From NCBI RefSeq assembly GCF_021018895.1, contig NC_079364.1:7376901-7440900 (forward strand): a stretch of DNA of 64,000 bases. The letters are read 5' to 3'. A program made the position numbers and the translations under genes. Of this stretch, positions 54,801 to 64,000 are shown one piece after another. The DNA comes from Seriola aureovittata (Eukaryota > Chordata > Actinopteri > Carangiformes > Carangidae). Under the pieces are notes generated by a model. That model did not search any database, had not been told where the DNA came from, and saw only the letters and a list, made by a program, of their open reading frames with translations. Numbering within the stretch: position 1 is the first letter of the stretch; each line of letters begins with the position of its first letter.

Positions 54801-57800
54801 ACACATCCACGATCATTGGAAACTCTCTGCTCTGAAGCTGTACTTTTTATAATGTGACATACAATCTTTCATAACTACAGCTCTTCGATGCACTGTAAGA
54901 TCATTTTGTAATGTAATTTATGATGATGTTATACTACTTTTGCACACCTGAGTTACAGTGCTCTACTGCTACACAGCAGACTGTTGTTGCGCAATTAGGT
55001 GTGGATCATGTGTGTGAGGCTACTCCCAATAAGTATTACTATCTATCTCTATATTTAGCAAAGGGATTTTCCAATCTCCTCTTCTGTTTGTGTTCTGCTT
55101 TTCTTACTTCCTCTTTTAGACTTTCAAGATAGTTGTATTCTATGGATGAAAATAAAAGTGAAGAATTTCTGTCCCAAACTCAACAGAAATCATTTTCACT
55201 ACAAAAACAAGTTTATGGTCAGTGATATCAGCAGGGTTAATATTTGCGTTTGATGCACGTGACTGATCAGTTCCTCAACATACCCAGCAGGTGGGCCGGC
55301 AGAGGTCCTTTCGGATCAATGTGTCCTGGGTAGACCTCTATAAGTCTGGCTCTCACATAGGCATGCAGCTCCTTGTACAATGGCAGGATCTGTGAAAAAC
55401 CCCAAAAAAACCCTTTTGTTTTATTTCTTCTTCTCCTTTTTAACCATTGTATTTATTCTGTTTTGAACCGGTGTCACACAAGCTTGGAAGTTTTTTTTAG
55501 AGTCTTTAAGAGTGGATTTTTCCAACACACACATTTGGGGTTCAGATAACAAAGATGTTCAGTGTTTTTCCTCTCAAAGTAACACACAGTAGGAAATTTA
55601 CAAAGGAAGCATAACAAAGGAGCAAAGGAAGTTTAATATGAGAAACATAAAGTGCCACTGTCTTCCAAAAACCTTTGATAACAGGACAGTCCCATACACA
55701 GTGATGGAGAAATGTAAGTTCTCATTAAACACATATATTGTAAACATCTGTAATGTAAATGCCCAACTCTGCCTTTATAATTTCTTTTACATTTTTCCTC
55801 AGAACAAGGAGCCTGCTAATGTATAAATCAATAATCTTACACACAAACGTCCAACAAGGAGCCAGATCCACTGGCATGGCTGGATATTAGACGTACCTCT
55901 TTGTAAACTGAACGGACATCATCCATCAGCTGATCTCTGGTGTACTTGTACCGAATGTCATCCTCAAGGGTCTCATAGTTATATCTCCAGTAAGCACCGT
56001 AGTCTTCAAAACCTGTGTGTGTTTCAGAGAGAAAAAGAAAGTGTGAGACAGACACAGTTCAGTTTACAAAAGTCTTTGTTTTGTGTGGTTTGAAGTTCTG
56101 ACAGTGATGAACCCCATGCTAGGCTACTGTGGTGGGTAATCAGCTGTTTGTTAACTGTGTTCAATGAAGTTATTGGGAGGATCCAGCCGGTACGATCACT
56201 CAACATTTTCAGCTGTGTATTTTTCCTATCAGACATTATCTTCACCCATCCACATTCTACAGTTTTATATCTGTATAGTTCCTTCATAGTCTGGATTCAA
56301 AGTATTTTCACTTGGATATATGGAAGCTTTTAAAGTTTTCATCGAGACAAACAAAAGCACCAAGACTGAGATCATCTGTAGCACATTAAAAATATATTAC
56401 ACATCCTCACAATAATCCCACACCAAGTGGCATATTATTCTTTTGAATGTATCACCGTTTAATTTGGCAGCTTCATTCTTCAGATCCACGTAATCTTCGT
56501 ACAGAGGCCTCATTCTCTTCCCCACCTCTCTCCTCCAGCCCTCCCACACATGCAGACGCTCGGAGTAGTTTCGGCTGTTGAACATCACGTGTTCCAGGCC
56601 TGGAAACAGAAGAAGTCCGCAAGTCAGAGACGGAGAACATTCATCTCAGATAAATGTTTGTCTTTTTTTTTTTATTAACTCTGTTAAAAGAAAAAAAAAC
56701 AGCGGTGGAATGTTACTAAGTACTTTCACTTAGTAGTACACTTACGAGGTATCTGTACTTTACTCAAGTTTTTAAATTTTATGATAACTGATATTTCTGT
56801 TCCACAACATTAATCTGACAACTACAGTTGCTAGTTATAAATATGATCAGTTTACAAAATATGCATTATTATAAATTAAACTACTTTTAACAATGCATTG
56901 CATTTTATAAGCTCATCAGACTGTTTTTTCATGTAGAATATTAATGTAAAAAGTATCTACAGCTGTCAGATAATTGTAGTAGAAAATATTTCAGGTGCAA
57001 GTGAAAATATTTCATTATGATATTTCACTCTAAAACGTAGTGGAGTAGAAGTATAAAAAGGAAACTACATTGCACTTATGGGTAAATGTACTTTGCTGCT
57101 TTCCACCACTGGAAACACGTCACTGTGATCCTGTATTTAATTTGTTTTTGTCCGAATTTGAAATGAAAGAACTAAACATTATAATGATCAGGATCTTGGT
57201 AAAACCTTTGTTCAAAAACTTTGATAAAATCCATTTTCCTTTTCTCAGTGTCCATGTTAATTATAAACTGCTCTAACTAACTTTGCCTGACAGCAGCAGG
57301 AACCCACGTTGCCATAACAGAGTTTACCTGGCTCCAAAGTCTGGCAGTTAAGGGGGTCGTCGATCAGACACACTGTTGCTGTGCTGTAGATTGTACTCAT
57401 CTCACTCATGATCTTGCTCAGCTGCAGGCAGGTTGAAAAGAAAACACAAGGTTAAATGTGATTTGTTGATCAATACAAGTGATGGAACTAACTCAAAACT
57501 ACTGTAGCAACTAGTCCAGAAGGTGCAGCTTTTATAAACATGAAAGAAATGTGCTTTTAAGACATATCTGTAAGAGAAAGACATTTAACATGGAGAAGCT
57601 GTCTTACATGTGCAGCCTTATCCTGGGACAGAGCACCAGAGCCTTTGTCTTGCAAGGAGATGAGCTGTAATTTGATTTCTGGATTCTTGATCTGGTCGAT
57701 GGGGAATTTCAGGGACTCTTCTGACATCTGGGTGTAGAAATTGCCCCAAATTTGCCCCTGCTCTGACTGCAGAGAATGAAAACAGACACATCAAATTATG

Positions 57801-58085
57801 TCAATCAGTCATTTACACAACGTCTGTTTTTTTACTTCATTTAACCACATGCTCAATATCTTTAGGCACCTTTCAGATGTTTCCCCCGGTGCTTACCAGT
57901 TTGTCTGAGTTCTCCTTTGTGATGTTGGTGTTGTAGGCCCATGATGCCAGAGAGTACTGGTACATACGTGCAGTGGCCTCCTCGTCGAACCTCTGCAGAA
58001 ACTCCTTCGCCTTGAGCTCTAGGTCTGACTGAGCAGACACAGCGCAGGACACAGCCAGCAACGTTACAAGAATCCTAGCAGACAT
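48885..58085 (-). CDS. ace2: Angiotensin-converting enzyme 2
   Basis: Type I membrane zinc carboxypeptidase (M2 family) that converts angiotensin II to angiotensin 1-7; the collectrin-like part chaperones amino-acid transporters. Exons in transcript order: 57897-58085, 57608-57766, 57328-57421, 56456-56599, 55897-56012, 55284-55389, 54357-54454, 54060-54232, 53082-53308, 52248-52392, 51981-52079, 51421-51543, 51014-51192, 50356-50414, 50127-50224, 49922-50038, 49079-49273, 48885-48987. Total 2424 nt, 807 aa (human 805). Residues 1 to about 18 are a signal peptide. The zinc site is HHEMGH with His377, Glu378 and His381, plus Glu405 in NEGFHE. A collectrin-like region follows, then a membrane span at about 745-767. 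The cytoplasmic tail keeps ENPY and ends in TGF, a PDZ-ligand-like terminus. Most exon lengths equal the human ones as I recall them (159, 94, 144, 106, 98, 227, 145, 99, 123, 59). No break was seen; the gene looks intact. Confidence 0.97.
49435..49735. repeat. Interspersed repeat, copy 2 of the pair with 15000-15215
   Basis: It contains TTTGCTAATTAGCACTAAAC, then AAGTACAGCTGAGG and GGTATTTGGTCATAAACC, followed by ATTCATCTTGAGGAGGAAAT and AATAGTTGTTGAGAAATTG. It sits in the ace2 intron before the membrane-span exon and is more complete on its right side than the copy in vegfd. Confidence 0.7.
50775..50975. mobile_element. Foldback-type element copy in an ace2 intron
   Basis: The left arm AAGGAAGAGTTCAACATTTT, then GGGGAATATGCTTACTC and GGTTAGCTTAGCAC, leads straight into right-arm phrases: CCATAAAACCATGTTG and TATGGATTAAACAAACACGA. 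The centre has been deleted. Confidence 0.65.
56700..57111. mobile_element. MITE with CAGTGGTGGAA termini in ace2 intron 3
   Basis: The left end CAGCGGTGGAA and right end TTCCACCACTG are inverted with one mismatch. Next to them are TACTAAGTACTTTCACTTAG and AGTGGAGTAGAAGTATAAAA. The 412-bp element is a familiar teleost type rich in AAGTA/TACTT words. A second copy lies at 59580-60085. Confidence 0.75.
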
Positions 58086-58147
58086 CTTGGCTGCTTCAGC
58101 ACCATCCACACACACAAACTAACTCTGAGAAGGAGGAACACTGTGCA

Positions 58148-58155
58148 GTTATACA
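58148..58155 (-). promoter_or_regulatory. Candidate TATA-like box of ace2
   Basis: TGTATAAC on the minus strand lies about 63 nt upstream of the ace2 ATG. This would place transcription start roughly 30 nt before the ATG, a short 5' leader. Position only; no cap-site evidence. Confidence 0.35.
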
Positions 58156-59043
58156 GTCTCAATAACCTTCTGTGCTGCCTTGGCCTTTGGACAGCAGAGC
58201 CATAACTGTGGGTGTATCTGAGTTTTCATGTACAGATAGAACAGTGAACGTCACCGTGGGAGTCTATGTTATAGTTTGATAGATTATCAGTCGCAAAATA
58301 GACAAAGGTGTACAGTTAGTTACATTTGTGCATAGTGAGTGAATACGCTCCTCTGACAAGGCGTCTGTTGGCTTTCAGCCTGTCAACATGAGAATGCAAA
58401 TCAAAATCTTTTGGCATAAAATGAAAAGTCAGATGTTATAAATATGAAAGCAAGATGACTAATGTATAAATTACAATGAATGTTGTAAATGAATCAAGTG
58501 GGAACTAATTTCTATCATGGCATTTTACTAAAAATTTCTGCACCTTTACATGAAAGACACCAAAAATATTATATGACGAGCTTTTATATCTCCTCTTGAA
58601 ACCAATTTTAATCTTAAGGCTTTTTCTCAACTGGTGGAATTTGTTGTGATTGTTTTCCTTGTTCTGTTTCTTGTTTTATCTTTTATGTTCAGATTTAATT
58701 TAGTTTTTATTCCTTCTTTTATTCCTTATTTTTGAAAGGTTCGCTACAAATAAAGTTATTATCATCTCTATAATTAACGGAGGAACTATATAGCATTAGA
58801 CGAGCCTCCAACTTTCTTATCGTGTGGCGGTGGATTTCCGAGCACAAAACAAAATGCAAGTCACGCACCACAGTGTTGATAAGAAATCAGCTGTGAGGGC
58901 AAGGTTTATTATTATTTAGATTTATTACCGTCACTAATAGATTACTCAGTACAATCTCTTCCTCTGCTACAAACAAATCAATAATCTACTAAAATATCAA
59001 TAAAATAAAAACATAAAAAATAATCAGAATTGTTTTTGTATCC

Positions 59044-59073
<30 letters not shown>
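59044..59073. repeat. (CAG)10 trinucleotide tract
   Basis: About ten GCA/CAG units stand between AT-rich flanks. They can be read as a Gln run on the plus strand, but the surrounding open frame has no gene-like features, so it is called a non-coding repeat. Confidence 0.9.
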
Positions 59074-59075
<2 letters not shown>

Positions 59076-59579
59076 GTAACATCAGTTCAGGAAATCTTTC
59101 AACACTCGGGCCTCAGTTTACCACTCTATCACGGCTTGTTCTTGGAAGCATTTATCTGTTAATTTGTGCTTTTAGTGCCATCATCCTCGTTCTCATTGAT
59201 CATGTTTCTATCAGAGCTGGAAATACACTCAGAGCACCTGCATTGCCTCCCTGAACATTAACTTGAATGCAACAGTGCCTTCCTGTGGAAACAGCTGGAA
59301 TAATCAATCTCCATAAAGTTCACATTTTTTTTCAAATCAAATTTGTTGTTGATCCCTGTTGAAATTAACTGCACTTACAAAGTTCTGATTATAAGCCTCC
59401 ACTTGTTGTTAGTATAAACTGTACATGACGCTATTTGCGTGGAGCCATTTTGATGAATTTCACCAGATGAAGGTCAGAGGATTGAAACGTTGTGAACAGA
59501 GAATACAATGACAGATTTTTACCTTTTGTTCACTAAAATAATGGAAGGAAAAATTATGATTCTTCAGAGTTATTTCCCA

Positions 59580-60085
59580 CAGTCGAGGAACAAGTGCTCA
59601 GATCCTTTATTTAAGTAAAAATAGCACTGTAATAAAACAATTTAGACATACTTCATTAGAGATCAAAATCTTACTTTGGTAAAAGTACCAAAGTATTATC
59701 AAAAAAAATGTAGTTAAAGTTACAACAATAAAAGTACTCACTATGCTGAACAACAGGTTGAAATATTCCCCCAAGATGGCAGTTTTTTGTGTTTTTCTTT
59801 CACTTTTCATAAAAGAATAAAGTGACTTTGAATAAAGTGACTTGATCAGGTTTTTTTTTCCACTGAAGAACGCCTAACATTTCAAAAGCTCATCATGATT
59901 CTTTTTACGAGAAATTATATGCAAAATAAGTGCAACTATCACATAAATGTAGTGGAGTTAGAAGTAAAGCCCGGGGTCTGCCTTTGGAAACATGAAGTAA
60001 CATCAATACTCAAGTAAAGAACAAGTACCTCAAATTTGTACCTAACAGTACTTGAGTAATTTTACTTTGTTACTTCCCAGTACTG
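59580..60085. mobile_element. Second copy of the AAGTA-rich MITE
   Basis: The left part has CAAGTGCTCAGATCCTTTAT and TTTAAGTAAAAATAGCACTG. The right part has ATACTCAAGTAAAGAAC, AAGTACCTCAAATTTGTACC and AGTACTTGAGTAATTTTACT, ending CTTCCCAGTACTG. The internal AGTGGAGTTAGAAGTAAA matches AGTGGAGTAGAAGTATAA of the copy at 56700. The termini are more decayed than in that copy. Confidence 0.65.
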
Positions 60086-62052
60086 CTGAGCTCACTTGAC
60101 ATCTTTTTGATATTAACATGTCACTTGGTGAACATGCCTCACGTTTAAAGGGAGGGCAATGTTCAAGTTATATAGAAAAATGTAAAGCCATGGAGAATTT
60201 CACACAGTCACAATATGGTTCATTCCCACTAGCATCAGTTTTCCTTTGCTTGTTTTAAATGATCACTGTATGATTTATTTTCTGGGACGCATACATTTAC
60301 AATGATGTGTTCTTGGCAGCTCAGAGTGAGGTCCATGATGGGTTACTGTCAATCTGCGCTGCCTCAAATTTGCTGCAACAGCAAGTTTACTGCCGACATG
60401 TCTATATACAGACTCAGCCTAGAGGCTATAGGCTAATCACCGTGAATGGATGAGACAACAGCCGGGCTTAGCATTCTGGAAACTGACATTCAGCAAAAAA
60501 AAAAAAAAAAAACAAACAAACTGGACATCGTTCAGCTACAGTATAGGTCCCTGCGGTAGGTGAGCTGCTCTGAGAAGTTTACAGTTTAACTATTTAGAGC
60601 CACAGTGTTTGACCATACATATACTGTACAGTGAAGTGTGCATTGCATCATATTCTGATGGTTTATTCTGTATGTGTTGCATTAAATTCTATTTTGTACT
60701 GTACTGCTTTTTAGTCTTCTACTAGAAAGGAAGGAAACAGGAAGGAAACAGATTTGACAGAAATTTACAATCATGGATTTTCTTTTTTTCTTAAATCTCT
60801 TTTTATACCAGAAAATTGAAACATAATTATATGCACACTACATGTAGCTGCTAGGCTGTTGGAAACACTGGATTGTGTCTTTACTCCCACTCTTTGGTAC
60901 TGATCTGTTTTTTTTTTATTATTATTATTGTGTTTTCATTGTGTAATTCTTCAGTTGTTAATTACTTCAAGATCTTAATCATGGTTGGACGGTTAACAGC
61001 ACCTGTCACCATAGAGTCCATCAGATTGTGACCATTTTTAAACAACACAGTTTTGTGGTTTGGGGTCAGTATGCAGGCTGGTTAAGAAGCCCAGGCGTCT
61101 CCAGGAGCCCAAACAGAATATTTCTATTAGTGAACGGCCTCAGAAACATTATGTTTGCAGATCATACTGGATAATTTAATCCGATAGACTTGTTGTGATA
61201 CAGTGACAATTTCAATATTAGGTTTAGCTGTGTGAAATTCCAAAGTTGAAGGTGATGAAGGTGTGCTGCTTGGAGGTCAGCTCCTATGATATTGCAAAGA
61301 TTGACTATATAGAGCTGAACTGAACCTCCATTCTCAGTCCAGGGGTTGTTGTATCATGTGCAACAGTTTGATATTGAAAATGAAGTGAAATGAACATCCT
61401 CAGTGTTACTTTATCACCCACACCAAGGTCAAATAGAAAAAGTCTGAACTGAAATGAGTCTGTCGTCTTGTTATGAAACGCTCCTGTCCGGGTGTCCTGC
61501 TGTCATGATGCAAAAGTTACAAGTTGATGTTCAGGACCGTTCCTTGTCCACACGTGTCCACAGCTCCGGGTTTTACCTCAGTCTTCTCTCTCATCCTCTC
61601 AGCCAGCACACTGCTCAGGCCACAGAGACAGGCTGCAACAATCCCCAGAAAAATGACCACAATAAGATCGGAAAGGCAAAGACAGATTTGAAAAATAAAA
61701 GATTAAGGTGCGCAGACTGGGTACGAAACAATATTGGCGTATTTAAAGCTGAGCCACTTAGCGATATTCTGTATGTTGTTGTTTTATGTTTTGTCATCGA
61801 CAATCAATTTTAGAGACCCCTCCTCCTTCACCGTTTATAGTTCCACTTGGTCCAGGTTCTTATTTTGAAAGATTTGAGCGGTGTTTCCTTTTCGTTCTGG
61901 CTGGTTTGACGCAGCACGGAGGCAACCCATGATCGCAGACTCAACACGCATCCTCACACCGCTGACCTGAGCTTAGCTGTGTCCTGCATGTGTGTGCATG
62001 TGTGTGCGTGTGTGAGCGGGAGTGTGAGTGATCCCCTGAAACCAGCAGCAGG

Positions 62053-62091
62053 ATGGAGGATCTCAAGGAGAATCTGGGAACTTTGGATTGA
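62053..62091 (+). other. Short upstream open reading frame in the nhs leader
   Basis: ATG at 62053 opens MEDLKENLGTLD and stops at TGA 62091, about 150 nt before the nhs start. A second upstream ATG at 62156 is out of frame and overlaps the nhs start. Whether either is in the mature mRNA is uncertain because TTCTAG at about 62193 could be a splice acceptor. Confidence 0.4.
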
Positions 62092-63020
62092 CGCCCGGGG
62101 ATAACGCGCGGTCGGCCTGAACCTCATCGGGTTTCTCGTGGATTTATATATTTGGATGTTGTCTGTTTCCCCCTTCTCCCTTTTTCTTCTAGGCAGTGGG
62201 ATTTTACACTTGGCTTACAACTCCTATTATTTCTGGCGTGCAAGATGCCATTCGCCAAAAGGATTGTGGAGCCGCAGCTTCTGTGCAGGCACCAGATCCC
62301 TAACGATGAAGGTCTGCTTTTCGAGGACCTGTGTGCCATCAGTAACGTGGTTCTGTCCCGGACCTTGCGACAGCTGTCCGACCTGGCCCGGCACGCCTGC
62401 TCCTTATTTCAGGAGCTGGAAAACGACATCATTACCACCAACCAACGGGTCTGGGTCCTCCAGAACAAAATAGGCCAGATTCAGCAGACTGCCAGTGCCC
62501 TAGACCCTAAAAAGGAGGCAGTGCGTAAGTAGACCACCCCAAGTGCTATATACCCCCTCTCAAAAAAGAAATCACCTTATGATATGCACCTGAGCAATGT
62601 GTGATTTTATCCATTCATACCCTACATGTGTGCCTTCAACCTTCGAAGGGCGCCCACCTCAAAATTATTTTTACCCAGCTGCACGCACGCACGCCCGCCG
62701 TAGACGCGGCCGCGCTCTCATCCCCCATTGAAATGTGTCACACGGTTGCATTTGCACAGTGGACCATCCAGCAACATCGAGACGCATTTTCACAGCGCAG
62801 GATGTGTTGACTGCTCATTCATTTGGCGGTCCAGACTCGGATGTGTGTTTGCGCGCGCGAGCGAGCGTGTGTGTGTGTCCGTCGACGAGGGGGGGGGGTG
62901 GGGGGGGGGTGTCGGTGTGTGTGCTCACAGGCAGGCAGGCAGCGCGGAGCGGAGGGGCGTGTGTTGCCGCTGCATTGGCTCAGCATCGCAGTCTCGTTAC
63001 TGCGGGTAGCGCACACCTGA
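62080..63020. promoter_or_regulatory. CpG-rich region at the 5' end of nhs
   Basis: CpG dinucleotides are frequent here (GGGGATAACGCGCGGTCGG; GCACGCACGCACGCCCGCCG; GCGCGCGAGCGAGCG) while the rest of the window is CpG-poor and AT-rich. This marks a likely promoter-associated CpG island around the first coding exon. Confidence 0.6.
62245..62524 (+). CDS. nhs: NHS (Nance-Horan syndrome) actin regulator, first coding exon, partial
   Basis: NHS-family proteins carry an N-terminal WAVE-homology domain and regulate actin remodelling and cell morphology at lamellipodia and junctions. The exon encodes 93 residues plus one base, from [14 protein letters not shown], the conserved family N-terminus, through [20 protein letters not shown], the helical WAVE-homology core, to ALDPKKEAV. 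It ends at the donor GTAAGT (62525). The ATG context is CAAGATGC. In-frame codons continue upstream to about 62138 without a stop but have no ATG, so 62245 is the start. The remaining exons lie beyond 64000. NHS rather than NHSL1/NHSL2 is chosen from the sequence and Xp22 linkage; a teleost paralogue suffix cannot be assigned. Confidence 0.85.
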
Positions 63021-63116
63021 AGCATGTTCAGGCGGTGTTTTTTTCGGGGCCACGAAGGTCCGCCTCGTTCATTTTATATGAAGTTCGGGGTCGAGTATCT
63101 ATTAAATGGGTTTTGA

Positions 63117-63140
63117 GGTGTGTGTGTGTGTGTGTGTGTG

Positions 63141-63174
<34 letters not shown>
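63117..63174. repeat. (TG)n microsatellite in nhs intron 1
   Basis: Two TG runs separated by a TTG interruption near 63140. Non-coding. Confidence 0.95.
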
Positions 63175-63175
<1 letters not shown>

Positions 63176-63624
63176 GGGGTTTTCACAGGCGACTCCCCGT
63201 GCGCCAAACCCACCCTTTCCACATGCAGCGGCACCAACACAGCATCAATAATGAATCCCGATGTCCGTGTTGCAGGGTAAATATGAACTGATCATGACAA
63301 GATATTCAGGTGTCGCTATAATTGCAGTGCATGCGGCTGTGAACGGATCACATAAAATAAGCCTGATTGGCATCAACGAAAGACTCTGCAATTCAGTGTA
63401 ACAGCGCGTTCTGTACAGCAGCTACATATTATTTATGTCCTCTGCAGTCCCTTCAGTATAAGGCTTTTGATTTTAGACGATCCCTGTAGGGATTTTAGTC
63501 CAGTTTTGTGCATCATCACTGCTGTAATCATAATCTGGGACAATCAAAGAAGAGCATGTTGGGGCCTAAAGCTACTGTAGGCTCATGAACTCCCTCTTTA
63601 GATTTACCCCCCCAAACCGCCAAC

Positions 63625-63625
<1 letters not shown>

Positions 63626-63663
<38 letters not shown>
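63626..63663. repeat. (CA)n microsatellite in nhs intron 1
   Basis: About 19 perfect CA units follow CCGCCAACAACA. Confidence 0.95.
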
Positions 63664-63665
<2 letters not shown>

Positions 63666-64000
63666 CAGAGCATATGTGTCAGGCGATGTCTTTATAACAG
63701 AACAGTCTTATACTGTATTGCTCTGTTTACTCCTGTTTGCTTTGGATTCGGATGAATGGGGCTCTGATGTCGAAGAATACATGGGGTCTCTTGGAATTAA
63801 ACTGTGTGAGAAAGACCGTGTGCACGTTGTTGTCTAACAGAGAGGGACAGTCCTTGCACAGTGCAGCACTCAAAACACACAACAGAACCCTTACACCTCA
63901 CTATGCTAAACTCCTTCAAACCTGTCGGCAACTCAGAACCAGAAACCTGTCTGAAACCTGTTGTGCTCAGAAAACCCTGAAATATTGATTTGTTGAGTGG

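Larger units (their letters stand above)
58086..62244. other. Divergent intergenic region between ace2 and nhs
   Basis: About 4.2 kb contain the ace2 promoter side, a repeat copy (59580-60085), a CAG tract (59044-59073) and an A18 run near 60497. The nhs 5' leader lies at the right end. No conserved exon of another gene was recognised; in particular I found no clltrn-like (collectrin) exon, which neighbours ACE2 in human. Confidence 0.55.
62525..64000 (+). other. Start of nhs intron 1
   Basis: No further exon was recognised up to the window end. The stretch holds G-runs (62888-62910), a (TG)n array (63117-63174, interrupted once) and a (CA)n array (63626-63663). The first 500 bp are CpG-rich. 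Confidence 0.6.

Noticed and set aside
59030..59254. Poly-Gln open frame after the CAG tract
   Set aside because: No homology recognised and no flanking splice sites that extend it; it is isolated in intergenic AT-rich DNA. Treated as a trinucleotide repeat.

Overview
This window is vertebrate genomic DNA, almost certainly from a ray-finned (teleost) fish, probably a percomorph. Genes are split into many short exons with GT-AG introns. Long CA/TG microsatellites and several teleost-type interspersed repeats fill the introns. The gene set matches human Xp22 (VEGFD, PIR, ACE2, NHS). The species call is inference. All gene models were built by hand by reading exons on both strands and checking splice phase; each complete model closes in frame.

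Layout. 1-9124: an AT-rich minisatellite of about 9 kb made of interleaved 25- and 36-bp units, with a higher-order period near 1.8 kb. A solo-LTR-like insertion (6968-7311) with a 5-bp target duplication interrupts it. 9125-14233: no recognisable gene, only repeat fragments. 14234-19938 (-): vegfd, 8 coding exons, 311 aa, with a shortened C-terminus. 21730-33995 (-): pir (pirin), 9 coding exons, 290 aa, iron ligands intact. 35725-39900 (-): a 9-exon FAD/NAD(P)-binding monooxygenase-like gene of about 628 aa. 42611-46936 (+): a 7-exon interleukin-1-family gene of 356 aa whose N-terminal half looks like a PDZ domain. 48885-58085 (-): complete ace2, 18 coding exons, 807 aa. 62245-62524 (+): first coding exon of nhs (NHS family) in a GC/CpG-rich region; the rest lies beyond the window.

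The genes are not a pathway. They are a conserved linkage group: vegfd, pir and ace2 keep their human order and relative orientation. Between pir and ace2, where mammals carry BMX, this fish has the flavoprotein gene and the IL-1-family gene, arranged head to head about 2.7 kb apart. The IL-1 gene and ace2 are convergent; ace2 and nhs are divergent, about 4.2 kb apart.

The most notable items are the PDZ-like/IL-1 fusion gene, the higher-order minisatellite, several splice sites that abut (CA)n/(TG)n arrays, a hAT element with a perfect 8-bp target duplication in vegfd intron 1, and five copies of a palindromic foldback-type interspersed element.
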